Shown here: in pieces, positions 1-10,145 of the stretch | Layout of the letters: the number at the start of each line of letters is the position of its first letter | How positions within the stretch are numbered: the first letter of the stretch is position 1 | Assembly: GCF_020509005.1 (NCBI RefSeq) | Contig: NC_063016.1 | Span: forward strand, 3,968,001-4,032,000 | Length of the DNA: 64,000 bases | From: Fulvia fulva | Taxonomy: Eukaryota > Ascomycota > Dothideomycetes > Mycosphaerellales > Mycosphaerellaceae | Reading direction: 5' to 3' | Position numbers and translations under genes: made by a program | The notes under the pieces: generated by a model | What the model was told of the DNA's origin: nothing | The model's input: the letters and a program-made list of their open reading frames with translations, nothing else | The model's database searches: none

Positions 1-2758
1 ACATAGACCAAGCAGTGGCAGAACTGGTTAGAACAATGCAGGAAACTGCAGCAGCCCACACCAGAGAAAAGAAACAGTCACTGTACTAGAAGCTATTCTG
101 GACAAAGGAATGCTTAGAGAAGGTCAAGGCAGCCAGGCAGGCCAGGAGAGCCCTGACCTAGAGTCACTCCCAGGAAGCGTGGGACAGATACAACCAGGCA
201 ACCAGAGACAAGAAGGCCCAGATCAAGAGGGACAAGATGCTGGAGTGGAGGTCAACAGTTGGATCCATTACCCAGAATCCTGAGAAGATGTGGAAACTAG
301 CAAAGTGGGCAAGACAACCCACACAGGACAGAAACATGCTGCCCCAGTCTCCAAACATTGAAGACCAGGAAGGAGTAATCCAACACACTCTCCCAGGAAA
401 GGCACAGGCATTGGGGAAACATTTCTTTGGCACACAGGTAGAAGCTGACCTGCAGGATCTGGAAGGCAGTGTGTATCCAACACCACTAGAGCAATCCTGC
501 ATAGTGGGAGAGGGAGAGATCAAGAGCATCATTAAGACACTCTCAGGAAACAAGGCCCCAGGACCAGATGGGATTCCAAACTTGTTCATCAAGACATGCA
601 AGGACCAGATCTCCCCTGCACTGTCAAACATCTTTTCACAGTGCATGGCCCAAGGACACTGCCCTAAACACTTCAAGGAGTCACTGACTGTGATCTTGAG
701 AAAACCACAGAAAGAGGACTACACAAAGCTAAAGGCATACAGACCTATTGCCTTGCTCAACACACTAGGCAAACTCCTGGAAAAGATCATAGCAGAAAGG
801 CTGACAAACCTAGCTGAAGAACATGGAATCCTTCCTGAAGAACAGATGGGAGGCAGGAAACAAAGATCAACACTAACAGCTGTGGAACTTATCACAGAGC
901 AGATCAAGACCCTATGGCACTTTGGGAACAACAAAGCAGCCACACTCCTCTCACTGGACATATCAGGAGCCTTTGACAATGTCTCACACCAGAGGCTGAT
1001 CCACATCCTGAAACAGAAGGCTATCCCTAACTGGACAGTCCAGTTCATCCAGTCGTTCCTTAAAGGCAGAACCACAAGACTAAGACTAGGCAGATACAAA
1101 TCTGACAGCATGCCTACAGAGACAGGAATCCTATAGGGATCAACAATGTCTCCAATCCTGTTTCTCCTCTTCATGGCAGACCTGCTAGCAAAGCTAAACT
1201 CCAGAAACACATCAGCCTCAGGGTTTGTGGATGACACAAACATCCTAGCCTAGTCAGACAGCACAGAAGAGAACTGCAGAATCTTGCAGAAGAAACACAA
1301 GGAATGTGAGGAATGGGCCAGGAAACTTGGAGCCAGATTTGCCCTAGAGAAGTATCAACTCATCCACTTCAGTAGAGCCAGAAACAGACACAATATGCAA
1401 GCCCTAATCACCATTCAGGGACACATAACAGAACCCTCAAGTTAATTAAGGGTGCTAGGAATATGGCTAGATCCAAAGCTCAGCTAGGGACCACAGGTCA
1501 AGAAAGCATAGGCAAGAGCAGACAACAACAGGCAATCAATTGATGGGCTTACAGCCTCCACATAGGGAGCCACATTTGCGAAAGCAAAGGTTATGTACAA
1601 GGCCATTGTGAAGCCAGCCATGCTATATAGAGCCTAGATCTAGTTAGCCCAAGACAAGATCCCAAAGAGAATTGCAGATCCCATCAGCAGAGCCCAAGCC
1701 TCCTGTCTGAAAAAGATGCTTAGAGCATACAAGTCAACTCCAACAAGGGTGGTCGAAATGGAGTCTGGCTCCCTACTAGCCAAGCTCTACCTTCAAGGGT
1801 TGAGATACTAGTATGCAGGAAAGACGTCTGCATACCTAGCCTAGCTAGTAATCCAGAAGGCAGTCAACAAAATCAGGAGCCAGTGCACAAGAAGGCACAG
1901 ACAAGCAAGACCCAATCCAGCCCCACAGAAGCAGTAGGACCTACAGAAGTTCAAAGAACTAACAGAACAGCTGCACCTAGCCCAGCAGGAACAGGACAGA
2001 AGGGCTCAAGGGAGAGGATCAGCAGCCAGCCAAGGGAAGAAGCAACAGTCTCTAGCTGAAAGGATGGCAGGACTCCTCTGGAAGACTGAATGGACAAGAA
2101 CCCCACAGAGGCCAGGAACCCCAAAGGCACTCCAACAGTTTGGTAGCCACAACTACCTACTGTACTCAGACCTGACCAGGTCAGAAGCAAGCATAGCAAT
2201 ACAAATCCGCTCTGAACACATCGGAGTCAGGGCATACCTGCATCAGAGAAAAGTCCCAGGTATCGAAGACAAGAGTTGCCCATGCGGCTACCTGTCCCAG
2301 AATGTCGAACATAGACTTCTGGTTTGCAAAGAATGGAGTACAGGGAGAGGTGAATGGAGGGCAAGGGCAAGGAACAGAAACTTCCAAGCCATGATCAGCA
2401 ATAAGGGAGACCTCCAGAGAATTACAAGGTGGATCATCCACCAAGGATTTTTGGAGCAGTTCTCTCTTACTAGGGAAATAGAGAGATAGATTGAGGAGAG
2501 AAAGAAGGAGGAGGAGAGCAGGAAGAGGGGGACAACTCCAGGGTTGTAGACAAGGTAGTCAGAGGCTAACCACTATGACACTAGTGCACCCTAATAGAAG
2601 GAAAACTGAGAACTTATGGCAAGGAAGCTATTAGAGAAGGAGAGGAGGTTTTTACCTAGGAACAGGTTTCCTACCTTATATAGCAACATATATAGACATA
2701 AACCCGTATAGGCCGGAGGGCACTATAACGGGTAAATGAATTATCTATCTATCTATAT
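1..2758 (+). mobile_element. LINE-A: Tad-like non-LTR retrotransposon, 5' end cut by window
   Basis: The 3' part of a non-LTR retrotransposon. It encodes a reverse transcriptase and a C-terminal zinc motif, then has a short 3' UTR and a (TCTA)n-type tail at about 2741-2758. The same tail type ends LINE-2 at 26101, which supports the 3' boundary. CA and TG dinucleotides are still plentiful, so this copy has been mutated far less than its neighbours. It abuts an unrelated LINE fragment at about 2759. No target duplication can be tested because the 5' end lies outside the window. Confidence 0.9.
3..2594 (+). pseudogene. LINE-A ORF2 (reverse transcriptase), stop-riddled but frame intact
   Basis: One reading frame runs from position 3 to the TAA at 2592-2594. 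It is interrupted by about fifteen TAG codons and one TAA, with no TGA and no frameshift detected. The reverse transcriptase core starts near 540 (S-G-N-K-A-P-G-P-D-G) and contains the polymerase motif G-F-V-D-D-T-N at about 1220-1240. Near 2278-2330 a C-x-C-x8-H-x4-C zinc motif follows, as in Tad-clade elements. Most TAGs sit where tryptophan or glutamine is expected, so TGG to TAG and CAG to TAG transitions explain them. The endonuclease and ORF1 would lie upstream of the window. The gene cannot be functional as read. Confidence 0.9.
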
Positions 2759-3468
2759 ATCTAGGGAATATATATCGGCTACGAGGCGGTATACGAACTG
2801 TCCGGGGTACTACCTATCGTATAGCGCGGAATGCCTATAGCGGAAACTAGCGAAAAACAAGGCAATTATAAATAGAACCGTCGCCCTAAGATTCTACGGT
2901 AACCGTAAGGCTAGTCTATACCGGAACTAGCTAGCGGCGGTCGGGTATAAGCGCCTTAGGGCCGAGAATAATATAAAGGATACGTAACCTAGGGCGTACG
3001 GGAGGCTACGTACTCTACTAGTTACGGCGAGGGAATCTAACTAGGCCCGGCTCCCATTTAGTACATAACCGATACGCGTAGACTAGGACGCGCTAGGTAG
3101 TAGGACATAGGACATTATAGAGGAAATGATTGTCGATAATAATAACTAGCCTCGACACGCTTAGTATTATCTAGTATAACGTTAACTATAGTAAGGATAT
3201 AGTATAGAACCATTTCCTATACGAGGCGGACCCGTACGTCTACTACGTCCTAGTAATCTAGGAGCTATAGATTAACCCGTACTATAAGAGACTAACGACC
3301 TACAAGTTACTAGGCTATACGACATACCTACGAGGCGACGGTAGACCCTATACGTACTTCTATATTAGTAAGGACATACTAGAATCTAAATAGGAGGTAG
3401 TATACTACGTAGACGAAGAAGGCGGGGGAGACATTACCTCCCTCTACGTAGGTAGTACTTAGATATAT
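2759..3468 (+). mobile_element. LINE fragment (same family as LINE-3/LINE-4), endonuclease part
   Basis: Collinear with the reverse complement of about 56,730-57,450 inside LINE-4. It covers the ORF1/ORF2 junction and the N-terminal half of the endonuclease: a start-like Y-N-V-N-Y-S-K-D stretch near 3175, a Y-L-R-G-D-G-R-P segment near 3325, and an acidic D-E-E-G-G-G-D segment near 3415. It is heavily RIP-mutated and full of TAG/TAA. It breaks off in an AT microsatellite at 3463. It is a fragment with no reverse transcriptase and no 3' end. Confidence 0.8.
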
Positions 3469-3486
3469 ATATATATATATATATAT
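3463..3486. repeat. (AT)12 microsatellite
   Basis: Twelve consecutive AT units at the broken end of the LINE fragment. In LINE-4 the same place reads as an imperfect AT-rich stretch, so the array probably expanded from element sequence. Confidence 0.9.
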
Positions 3487-3840
3487 TGTTTATTATACTA
3501 CTATAGAGCCTATTAGCCTATATAGCTATACTACCTACTTCTAGTTATAAAGGGGAAACTCGTATTATAAAGTAAAAACCCCTCTCCTCTCCTATACGTT
3601 CTTAACCTTACCTTCTTTCGTGTTTTCCTTATTAAGGATATACTAGTATAATAGGCCTACTATAATAACTACCCTACCTATATCCCCTTAACCTCCCGCC
3701 TCTTCTCTATCTACTCCTCCGTCTCGCTAGCTAGCGCGAACTGTTTAAGAAAGCCCTACTATAGTATCTACTATACTATCTATCTTACGTCTCGCTTGTC
3801 CGTTACGATTAACTAGTAGTCGCGTCTTACTACCTTAGCT
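3487..3840. other. RIP-mutated spacer, unassigned
   Basis: No open frame of note; TA-rich and poor in CA/TG. A stretch at about 3508-3600 (A-rich GGGGAAAC block, then AAAAACCCC and CT-rich sequence) resembles 46,400-46,480 between LINE-3 and LINE-4. Both may be pieces of one repeat family, possibly a solo LTR or a LINE 3' UTR. The right edge is the truncation point of the Gypsy-1 5' LTR. Confidence 0.4.
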
Positions 3841-4132
3841 GCGACTACGCTAGACCCTAGAAGAAGCACGTAGAAGACTCGGAACGTAGGGCAGGTTGGA
3901 ATAAGGTTTTGAGTAAAGCTACTAAGCGCGGCTTCGCACGGGTTAGCCCTATTAATACGGGGACACGTACTCGCGAGGGTCGCGTATAAATATCTAGCCT
4001 TCCCTAGGCCTCTCTTACTTTCTTCGTCTTTCGTTTTGTGTAGCAATCATACTACACCCTTTATATCTATACTTCGTACCTACATTCTCGCTTTTACCCT
4101 TATATCTTATAGGCTAGGCTCTCGCCCTAATA
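3841..4132 (+). repeat. Gypsy-1 5' LTR (truncated)
   Basis: Matches the last 292 bp of the 3' LTR, apart from C/T and G/A changes. It includes a TATAAATA box at 3985-3992. The end reads CCCTAATA where the 3' LTR has CCCTGACA, two RIP-type changes. Sequence left of 3841 does not match the LTR, so the element was truncated here. Confidence 0.9.
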
Positions 4133-4177
4133 TTACGAAAGACGAACAAACCGTCAACCACTCGAGTCATCCTTATA

Positions 4178-5386
4178 GGTGACTACGCCACCGATAGAGG
4201 TGTCAACCTCGACAACTAGGACACTCTATTCTACTTTAGCGAGTAGACTAACATCCCCTTCTCGAACGCCGCTACCTTCGGTACCTAGGCAAACGCTAAC
4301 CCCGATACCGCCTACGCTCTTATTAACCGCACCGTCTCCTCTTTCCGCGAGACCGCCTAGTAGGTCGAGCAAGCGAACAACTAAGCAACATACCTTTAAG
4401 GTATTATAAACACCTTCTAGAACCTCGCCCCGTACGCCGACGATAACCGCCGCTAGTACTTCTCTAAGAAGGTTAACGACCTAGACGAGTTCGACGGTAA
4501 TAAGAGTAAGTTCGAGGCATTTAAGACATAGCTCACTATTAAGCTATTAGCTAATGCCGACTACTTTCCGTAAGAGAAGGATAAGGTTACGTACGTCTTC
4601 TCCCTCCTTCGGGGAGACGCCGCGGCTTAGATATAATACTATATCGATAATACTACGTAGACTATCGGCTACCCGGACGTCCTTACCTTAATATAAGACC
4701 TCTATACTGCCTTTAGTAATCTAGACCGTAGAGCTACCGCCTAGAACGCTATCTATAACCTCCTCTAGAAAAACAAGAGCTTCGCCGAGTACCTCGCGGC
4801 CTTTAACCGCGACATCGGGTTTACCGGCTATAACGAAGAGACTAAGAAGAGTACTCTCCGCCGTAGCTTATTAGTAGAGCTTCTTCGAGCCCTCGAGGAT
4901 AAGGACGTCGGTACTATAAGCTTCCGTAAGCTCGTCGAGACCTACTAGCGCCTCGACTCTAATATAAAACATACCGCCTCTCTCCTCGCTTTCCGTTCTT
5001 AAGGTCGTTAGCCTCGTAGTCCCGGAAGCTACTTCGCTACTCTACCGGGCGCCGCCGCTCCTACGGCTCTCCCTCCCGTCTCTATAGGTAATACTATAGA
5101 TCTTAGCGCTAGTGCCGCCGTCCCTCGAGTCTAGGGCCTCGTTAACGGTAAGCTTACTCCTAAAGAGAAGCTTCGCCGTCGCTAGGCCGGACTCTATACC
5201 TACTACGGCAGTCTAGGCTATATCGTAGTTAACTATCCGTAGCTCGCTACCCGTAACGCCCGTAACCCGGTTCGCGGCGCTATCGGCGCTATCGAGCCTA
5301 CTCCTACTACTCCCGCTAAGTAGGGAAAAGCCTAGGTCTTCCTTATCGACGCGGTAAAGACTAAGAATAACGTTTACCGAAAGTAA
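4178..5386 (+). pseudogene. Gypsy-1 gag (nucleocapsid), RIP-degraded
   Basis: The frame starting at 4178 reads as a gag polyprotein: an N-terminal half, a capsid-like region around 4440-4990, a basic/proline-rich linker, and a zinc knuckle near 5190-5250. The knuckle cysteines and histidine read as tyrosines (pattern Y-x2-Y-G-x3-G-Y-x4-Y), as expected from TGY to TAY and CAY to TAY changes. Numerous TAG/TAA codons interrupt it and the start ATG is not recognisable. The frame ends at TAA 5384-5386, next to the beginning of pol in the -1 frame. It would form the virus-like particle. Confidence 0.8.
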
Positions 5387-8300
5387 AGAGAGGAAAGAAG
5401 TTGAGGATTAATATAGTATAGCTAGACCTATACGACGAGACGGGTAAGGACTACGCTTATAAACCGTTCGTTACGAATATAAATATCGGCTTAAAGAAAC
5501 TCTCTTCTTCCAATCTCACTCTTATAGACACTAGCGTACTAGGCGAGTCTTTTATAGACTATAAACTCGCGACCTCTCTTAACTTCGAACCCTAGGAACT
5601 AAAGTACCCTCGTACCCTTAAACTCTTTAACGGTACGGAGACTACTACTAGTAAGATTACTTATATTATATATACGTTAATCACTCTCGGAGGAAAGCGT
5701 ATATCGATTACTAGCTTCCTTACGTCCCTACCGTATTAGAAGTTTATCCTCGGCCTCCCCTAGTTTAGACGACACTAACCTATTATCGACTAGACTTCCC
5801 TTACTATTAGTTTCCCTCTAGAAGTTCCTCCGGCACCTCCGCCTTCTCCGCCGCCTTAGCGCGGTCCTAAGTATACTAAGATCTTCTAGGTAAACGCCGC
5901 TACCTTTACTACTACTACTAAGTAGCCTAAAGCTTAAGTCTTCGCCGCCTCTCTCCGCGATATCGACATCGCCCTCGAGAAGCTCGATAAGAAGCGTATA
6001 CCTACCGACCCTACTATAAAGGTCCCTCCTTAGGTACACTACATCCTCTACGTATTCGATACTAAAGCCGTAGACGAGCTGCCTCCTTATCGCCCTTACG
6101 ACTATAAGATTAAGCTAGAAGAAGGTGTAGAGGTACCGTTCGGACCGCTATATTCTATGTCCCGAGAAGAGCTTATCGTCCTTAAGAGATACCTCGAAGA
6201 AAATCTAAAGAAGGGGTTTATTCGAGCGAGCCGTTCTAGCGCTAGTAGTCCCGTTATGTTCGTTAAGAAGCCCGGCGGTAGCCTACGCTTCTACGTAGAC
6301 TACCGAGGCTTAAACGCTATTATAAAGAAGAACCGCTACCTAATACCGTTAATTTAGGAGACGCTCGAACGCCTCTCTAAGGCCAAGTACTTTACTAAGC
6401 TCGATGTTATCGCTACGTTTAACAAGTTACGAATAGTAGAAGGATACGAGTATCTTATAGCTTTCCGTACTCGCTACGGGCTATTCGAGTCGCTCGTTAT
6501 GCCCTTCGGCGTTTATAACGGGCCTAGTACCTTCTAGAACTTTATTAACGACATCCTTTAGGAGTTCCTCGATCAGTTCTATACTACCTATATCGACGAC
6601 ATCCTAGTCTATAGCGAGACTAAGGAGGAGTACCGCGAGTACGTCTATAAGGTCCTTTAGAAGCTCGTAGACGCCGGCTTGTAGCTCGACATCGACAAGT
6701 ACGAGTTTAAGAAGACCGAAGTCAAGTTCCTTAGTTTAATTATCACCGTAGACGGCATTAAGATAGACTAAGAGAAGATCGACGCTATTGTCGAATAGGA
6801 TGCTCCTACGAACGTTAAAGAGGTCTAGGGTTTCCTAGGCTTTACTAACTTCTACCGCCGCTTTATCTACGTATTCTCGGGCGTAGTACGCCCTTTAACG
6901 AAGCTTACGCGTAAGGGCGAGAAGTTCGCCTAGACCGACGAATGCTAGGAGGCTTTTGACTTGCTCAAAGCGAAGTTTATTAAGAACCCGCTTCTATAGC
7001 ACTTCGATTTCGAACTAGAGACCCGTATAGAGACCGACGTATCCGACGGCGTAGTAGGCGGTGTCCTACTATAACGCCGCTCGCCTGAATCCCCCTAGTT
7101 ACCTATCGCCTTCCTCTCTAAGAAGATGACCGCTACGGAGTATAACTACGAGATCTACGATAAGGAGCTTCTCGCTATCGTTAAAGCTTTCGAAGAGTAG
7201 CGCCCCGAGCTCGAAGGCTCTACTATGCCCGTCTAAGTAAGCTCCGACTATAAGAACCTCGTCTACTTTATAAAGAGCAAGCTACTTAATCGTCGCTAGG
7301 CGCGCTAGAGCGAGTTCCTCTCCCGGTTCAACTTTATAATCTCGTATACGCCCGGTAAGGCTAACTCGATAGCCGACGCCCTTACCCGCCGCCCTAGTGA
7401 CTCTCTAGTTAATCGAAGAGGGGGCCGGTAAATCGTAGAGTAATAAGTCATTAAAGAGCACAACCTCTCTTCCGAGCTTCGAGAGTACCTATCGAACGGC
7501 TAGCCTACGCTCGCCGCTTCCTTTACTACTCTCGTGCTCGCTCCTACCTACCTTAACGATAGTAACGATAAATCCGAGCCTAAAGAATACGCCTCGGACG
7601 CTAAGGACTTGAACGACGATAAAGAGGGCTTAGTAACGACCGACGGCTTATCCGAATTAGACTTTAAGGGGTTTAATAATAAGGAGCAGCCCGAAGGTAT
7701 TATAGTACGAGTACGAATAGCGTACGATACCGACCTAGACGCCTAAGAGTTAGTTTAGGCCCTTAAATCTAGCGAGAGGACATTCCCGGGCTTCTCGCTA
7801 TCCGAGTACGAGCTCTAGGAAGGTGTCGTCTACTTCCGTAAGAAGCTTTACGTACCGTAGCCCAAAGGCTCTAATATCCGAGCTAAGATTCTTTAAATCG
7901 TCTACGACTCCGCCTCTAGGGGTCACCTAGGCGTAGCTAAGACCTACAAGCTCCTCGCTAGGTATTACTAGTAGCCGTATTCCTAGAAGGATATCCGCCG
8001 CTACGTACTAAACTACGCTACTTACCGAAGAGCTAAAGCTAACCGCTACCGCCCCTACGGTCTCTTACACCCTCTCCCGGCTCCTAATCGTCCGTAGAAG
8101 CACATTACGATAGACTTTATTACCGATCTTCCTTACGGTAAGACCTTTAGCGGCGTAAAAGTAAAGGCCCTTCTAGTGATCGTAGACCGGTACTCTAAGG
8201 ACCGGTATATAATCCCGTACTAGAGTATGACCGTAAAGGAGACTACTCGCTTATTCTACTAATTTGTCTAGCGCTTTTAAGGCCTCCCGGATAGCAATAC

Positions 8301-9651
8301 CTCTAATAGGGGCACCTAGTTTATCTCGTACTTCTAGAAACGTCTATGTGCTATCCTAGGCATTAAGTATAACCTCTCGACCAGTTTTTAGCTACAGACC
8401 GACGGCTAGACCGAAATTACGAACGCTATCCTCGAGTAGGTCCTTCGTTACTTCGTCGACTACTACTAGAAGGATTGGCCTTAGTATATCCCTACGGTAG
8501 AGTTCGCTACTCGTAACTAGGACTCGGAGACTACTAGCTACTCTCCCTTCTATACTACGAGAGGTTACTACCCTCGTATAGGTATAGAACTAGAAGAACC
8601 TCTCCCGCCTACCGAAGACGTAAACGAGTAAGTAGTAGACGAGTTCGCTACTATACTCTTATAGATCTATAAAGAAGTTCACGACGAGATAGTGTACGTA
8701 TAAGCAATCTACGAGGATCAAGCTAATCGTCGTCGCTAGCTAGCTCCCGACTACTAAGTAGGCGATATAGTCTACCTTAACTATAAGAACATTAAGACGG
8801 ACCGCCCCTCTAAGAAGCTAAACTAGAAGAACCTAGGTCCTTTTAAGATCACCGAGCGTATTAGTTTATACGCCTACCGTCTAGCTCTTCCTACGAACAT
8901 AAAGATCTACGACGTCTTCTATCCCGTACGCCTTCGGCCGTCGGCTAAGGACCTATTCCCGAACTAAAACTAAGACATACTAGGTCCTCCCGATAAAGTA
9001 GAAGTCGACGAGCCTATTAACTCACCTTCTAACGACTATACCGTCCGTAAGATCCGGGGAATCTACGTAGAGCCTAACGACGTTAAAGGGCTACCGCTAA
9101 TTAAGTATAAAGTCGAATAGTAAGGTTGCCCTAAGTAGGACACCTTATAGGAACCTATCTAATATATTATCTTTAATCGTTAAGCAATCGAAGAATACCA
9201 CGCCCGCGTAGACGGCCTAGAAGTTAACATCGGTAGGCTCTTCGAAGTCGACGAGCCTATTAACTCACCTTCTAACGACTATACCGTCCGTAAGATCCGG
9301 GGAATCTACGTAGAGCCTAACGACGTTAAAGGGCTACCGCTAATTAAGTATAAAGTCGAATAGTAAGGTTGCCCTAAGTAGGACACCTTATAGGAACCTA
9401 TCTAATATATTATCTTTAATCGTTAAGCAATCGAAGAATACCACGCCCGCGTAGACGGCCTAGAAGTTAACATCGGTAGGCTCTTCGAATCTAAGCTCTT
9501 CGACGGGGCTTACTAATAGTGTATCGACTATAACATTAGGCCTAGGCCTAGTACTAAAGCTAAATATCCTCGATATATAGAACTACTACGGCTTCGTAGG
9601 AACTTAGCTTTATTCGGGGGGGCTACTATTATAGTCTCCCTATAGAGTATA
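5386..9651 (+). pseudogene. Gypsy-1 pol (PR-RT-RH-IN-chromodomain), RIP-degraded
   Basis: A single frame with many TAG/TAA codons. The protease active site near 5527-5540 reads D-T-S-V, explained by RIP of D-T-G-A. The reverse transcriptase has [10 protein letters not shown] near 6255 and Y-I-D-D at about 6590-6601. RNase H lies near 7020-7400 (T-D-V-S-D and [11 protein letters not shown]). The integrase runs from about 7920 (G-H-L-G-V-A-K-T) through the D-F-I-T-D-L-P stretch near 8111. It ends in a chromodomain that is present twice, at 9001-9243 and 9244-9486. Several catalytic residues are lost, so it is inactive. Confidence 0.88.
9001..9486 (+). repeat. Perfect tandem duplication (2 x 243 bp) of the Gypsy-1 chromodomain
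   Basis: Units 9001-9243 and 9244-9486 appear identical base for base, including their RIP-type TAG codons. 243 bp is 81 codons, so the frame is kept. Each unit spans the chromodomain (Y-T-V-R-K-I-R-G near the start, I-K-Y-K-V-E in the middle, a D-T-x2-E-P segment and E-E-Y-H near the end). The related copy at 42486-42728 has only one unit. Confidence 0.95.
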
Positions 9652-10145
9652 TAGAAGGTAGGGACAGAAGAGCCTTAGAGTACTTAGAAGTCGTTAAGAA
9701 GTGACAGTCTAGCTTAGTATATAAGCGCTAAGAATTATATGCCCCGTAATATTCACTACGGGACCTAGCCCTCCAAATTCACCCCTCTACTAAACCTTAA
9801 TAGATTCACTTCAGCTCGTAACTATATGACTTACGGCACTCCCGCGAGCACCCGCGACTACGCTAGACCCTAGAAGAAGCACGTAGAAGACTCGGAACGT
9901 AGGGCAGGTTGGAATAAGGTTTTAAGTAAAGCTACTAAGCGCGGCTTCGCACGGGTTAGCCCTATTAATACGGGGACACGCACTCGCGAGGGTCGCGTAT
10001 AAATATCTGGCCTTCCCTAGGCCTCTCTTACTTTCTTCGTCTTTCGTTTTGTGTAGCAATTATACTACACCCTTTATATCTACACTTCGTACCTACATTC
10101 TCGCTTTCACCCTTATATCTTATAGGCTAGGCTCTCGCCCTGACA
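9627..10145 (+). repeat. Gypsy-1 3' LTR (519 bp)
   Basis: Begins with TATTATAG (TGTTATAG after one G to A change) just behind a G-rich polypurine tract (about 9615-9622) and ends CCCTGACA. A TATAAATA promoter box is at 9998-10005. Its length equals that of the LTR at 41817-42335. Confidence 0.92.

Larger units (their letters stand above)
3841..10145 (+). mobile_element. Gypsy-1: chromodomain LTR retrotransposon, 5'-truncated
   Basis: A Ty3/Gypsy element with gag, then protease, reverse transcriptase, RNase H, integrase and chromodomain in that order, which marks it as a chromovirus. The 3' LTR is complete (519 bp). The 5' LTR keeps only its last 292 bp, so no target duplication can be seen. 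Gag and pol are in different frames, with pol at -1. Nearly every CpA/TpG is converted to TpA while CpG is kept. A related minus-strand deletion derivative lies at 41817-45819. Confidence 0.93.

Noticed and set aside
237..1136. A 299-residue open stretch as a stand-alone gene
   Set aside because: It is only the longest stop-free part of the LINE-A reverse transcriptase frame.
1..2594. TAG reassigned as a sense codon (uninterrupted frame if TAG is read as Trp/Gln)
   Set aside because: The island genes use the standard code, and TAG in the element fits both TGG and CAG origins, which one tRNA could not decode. RIP-type transitions explain it.
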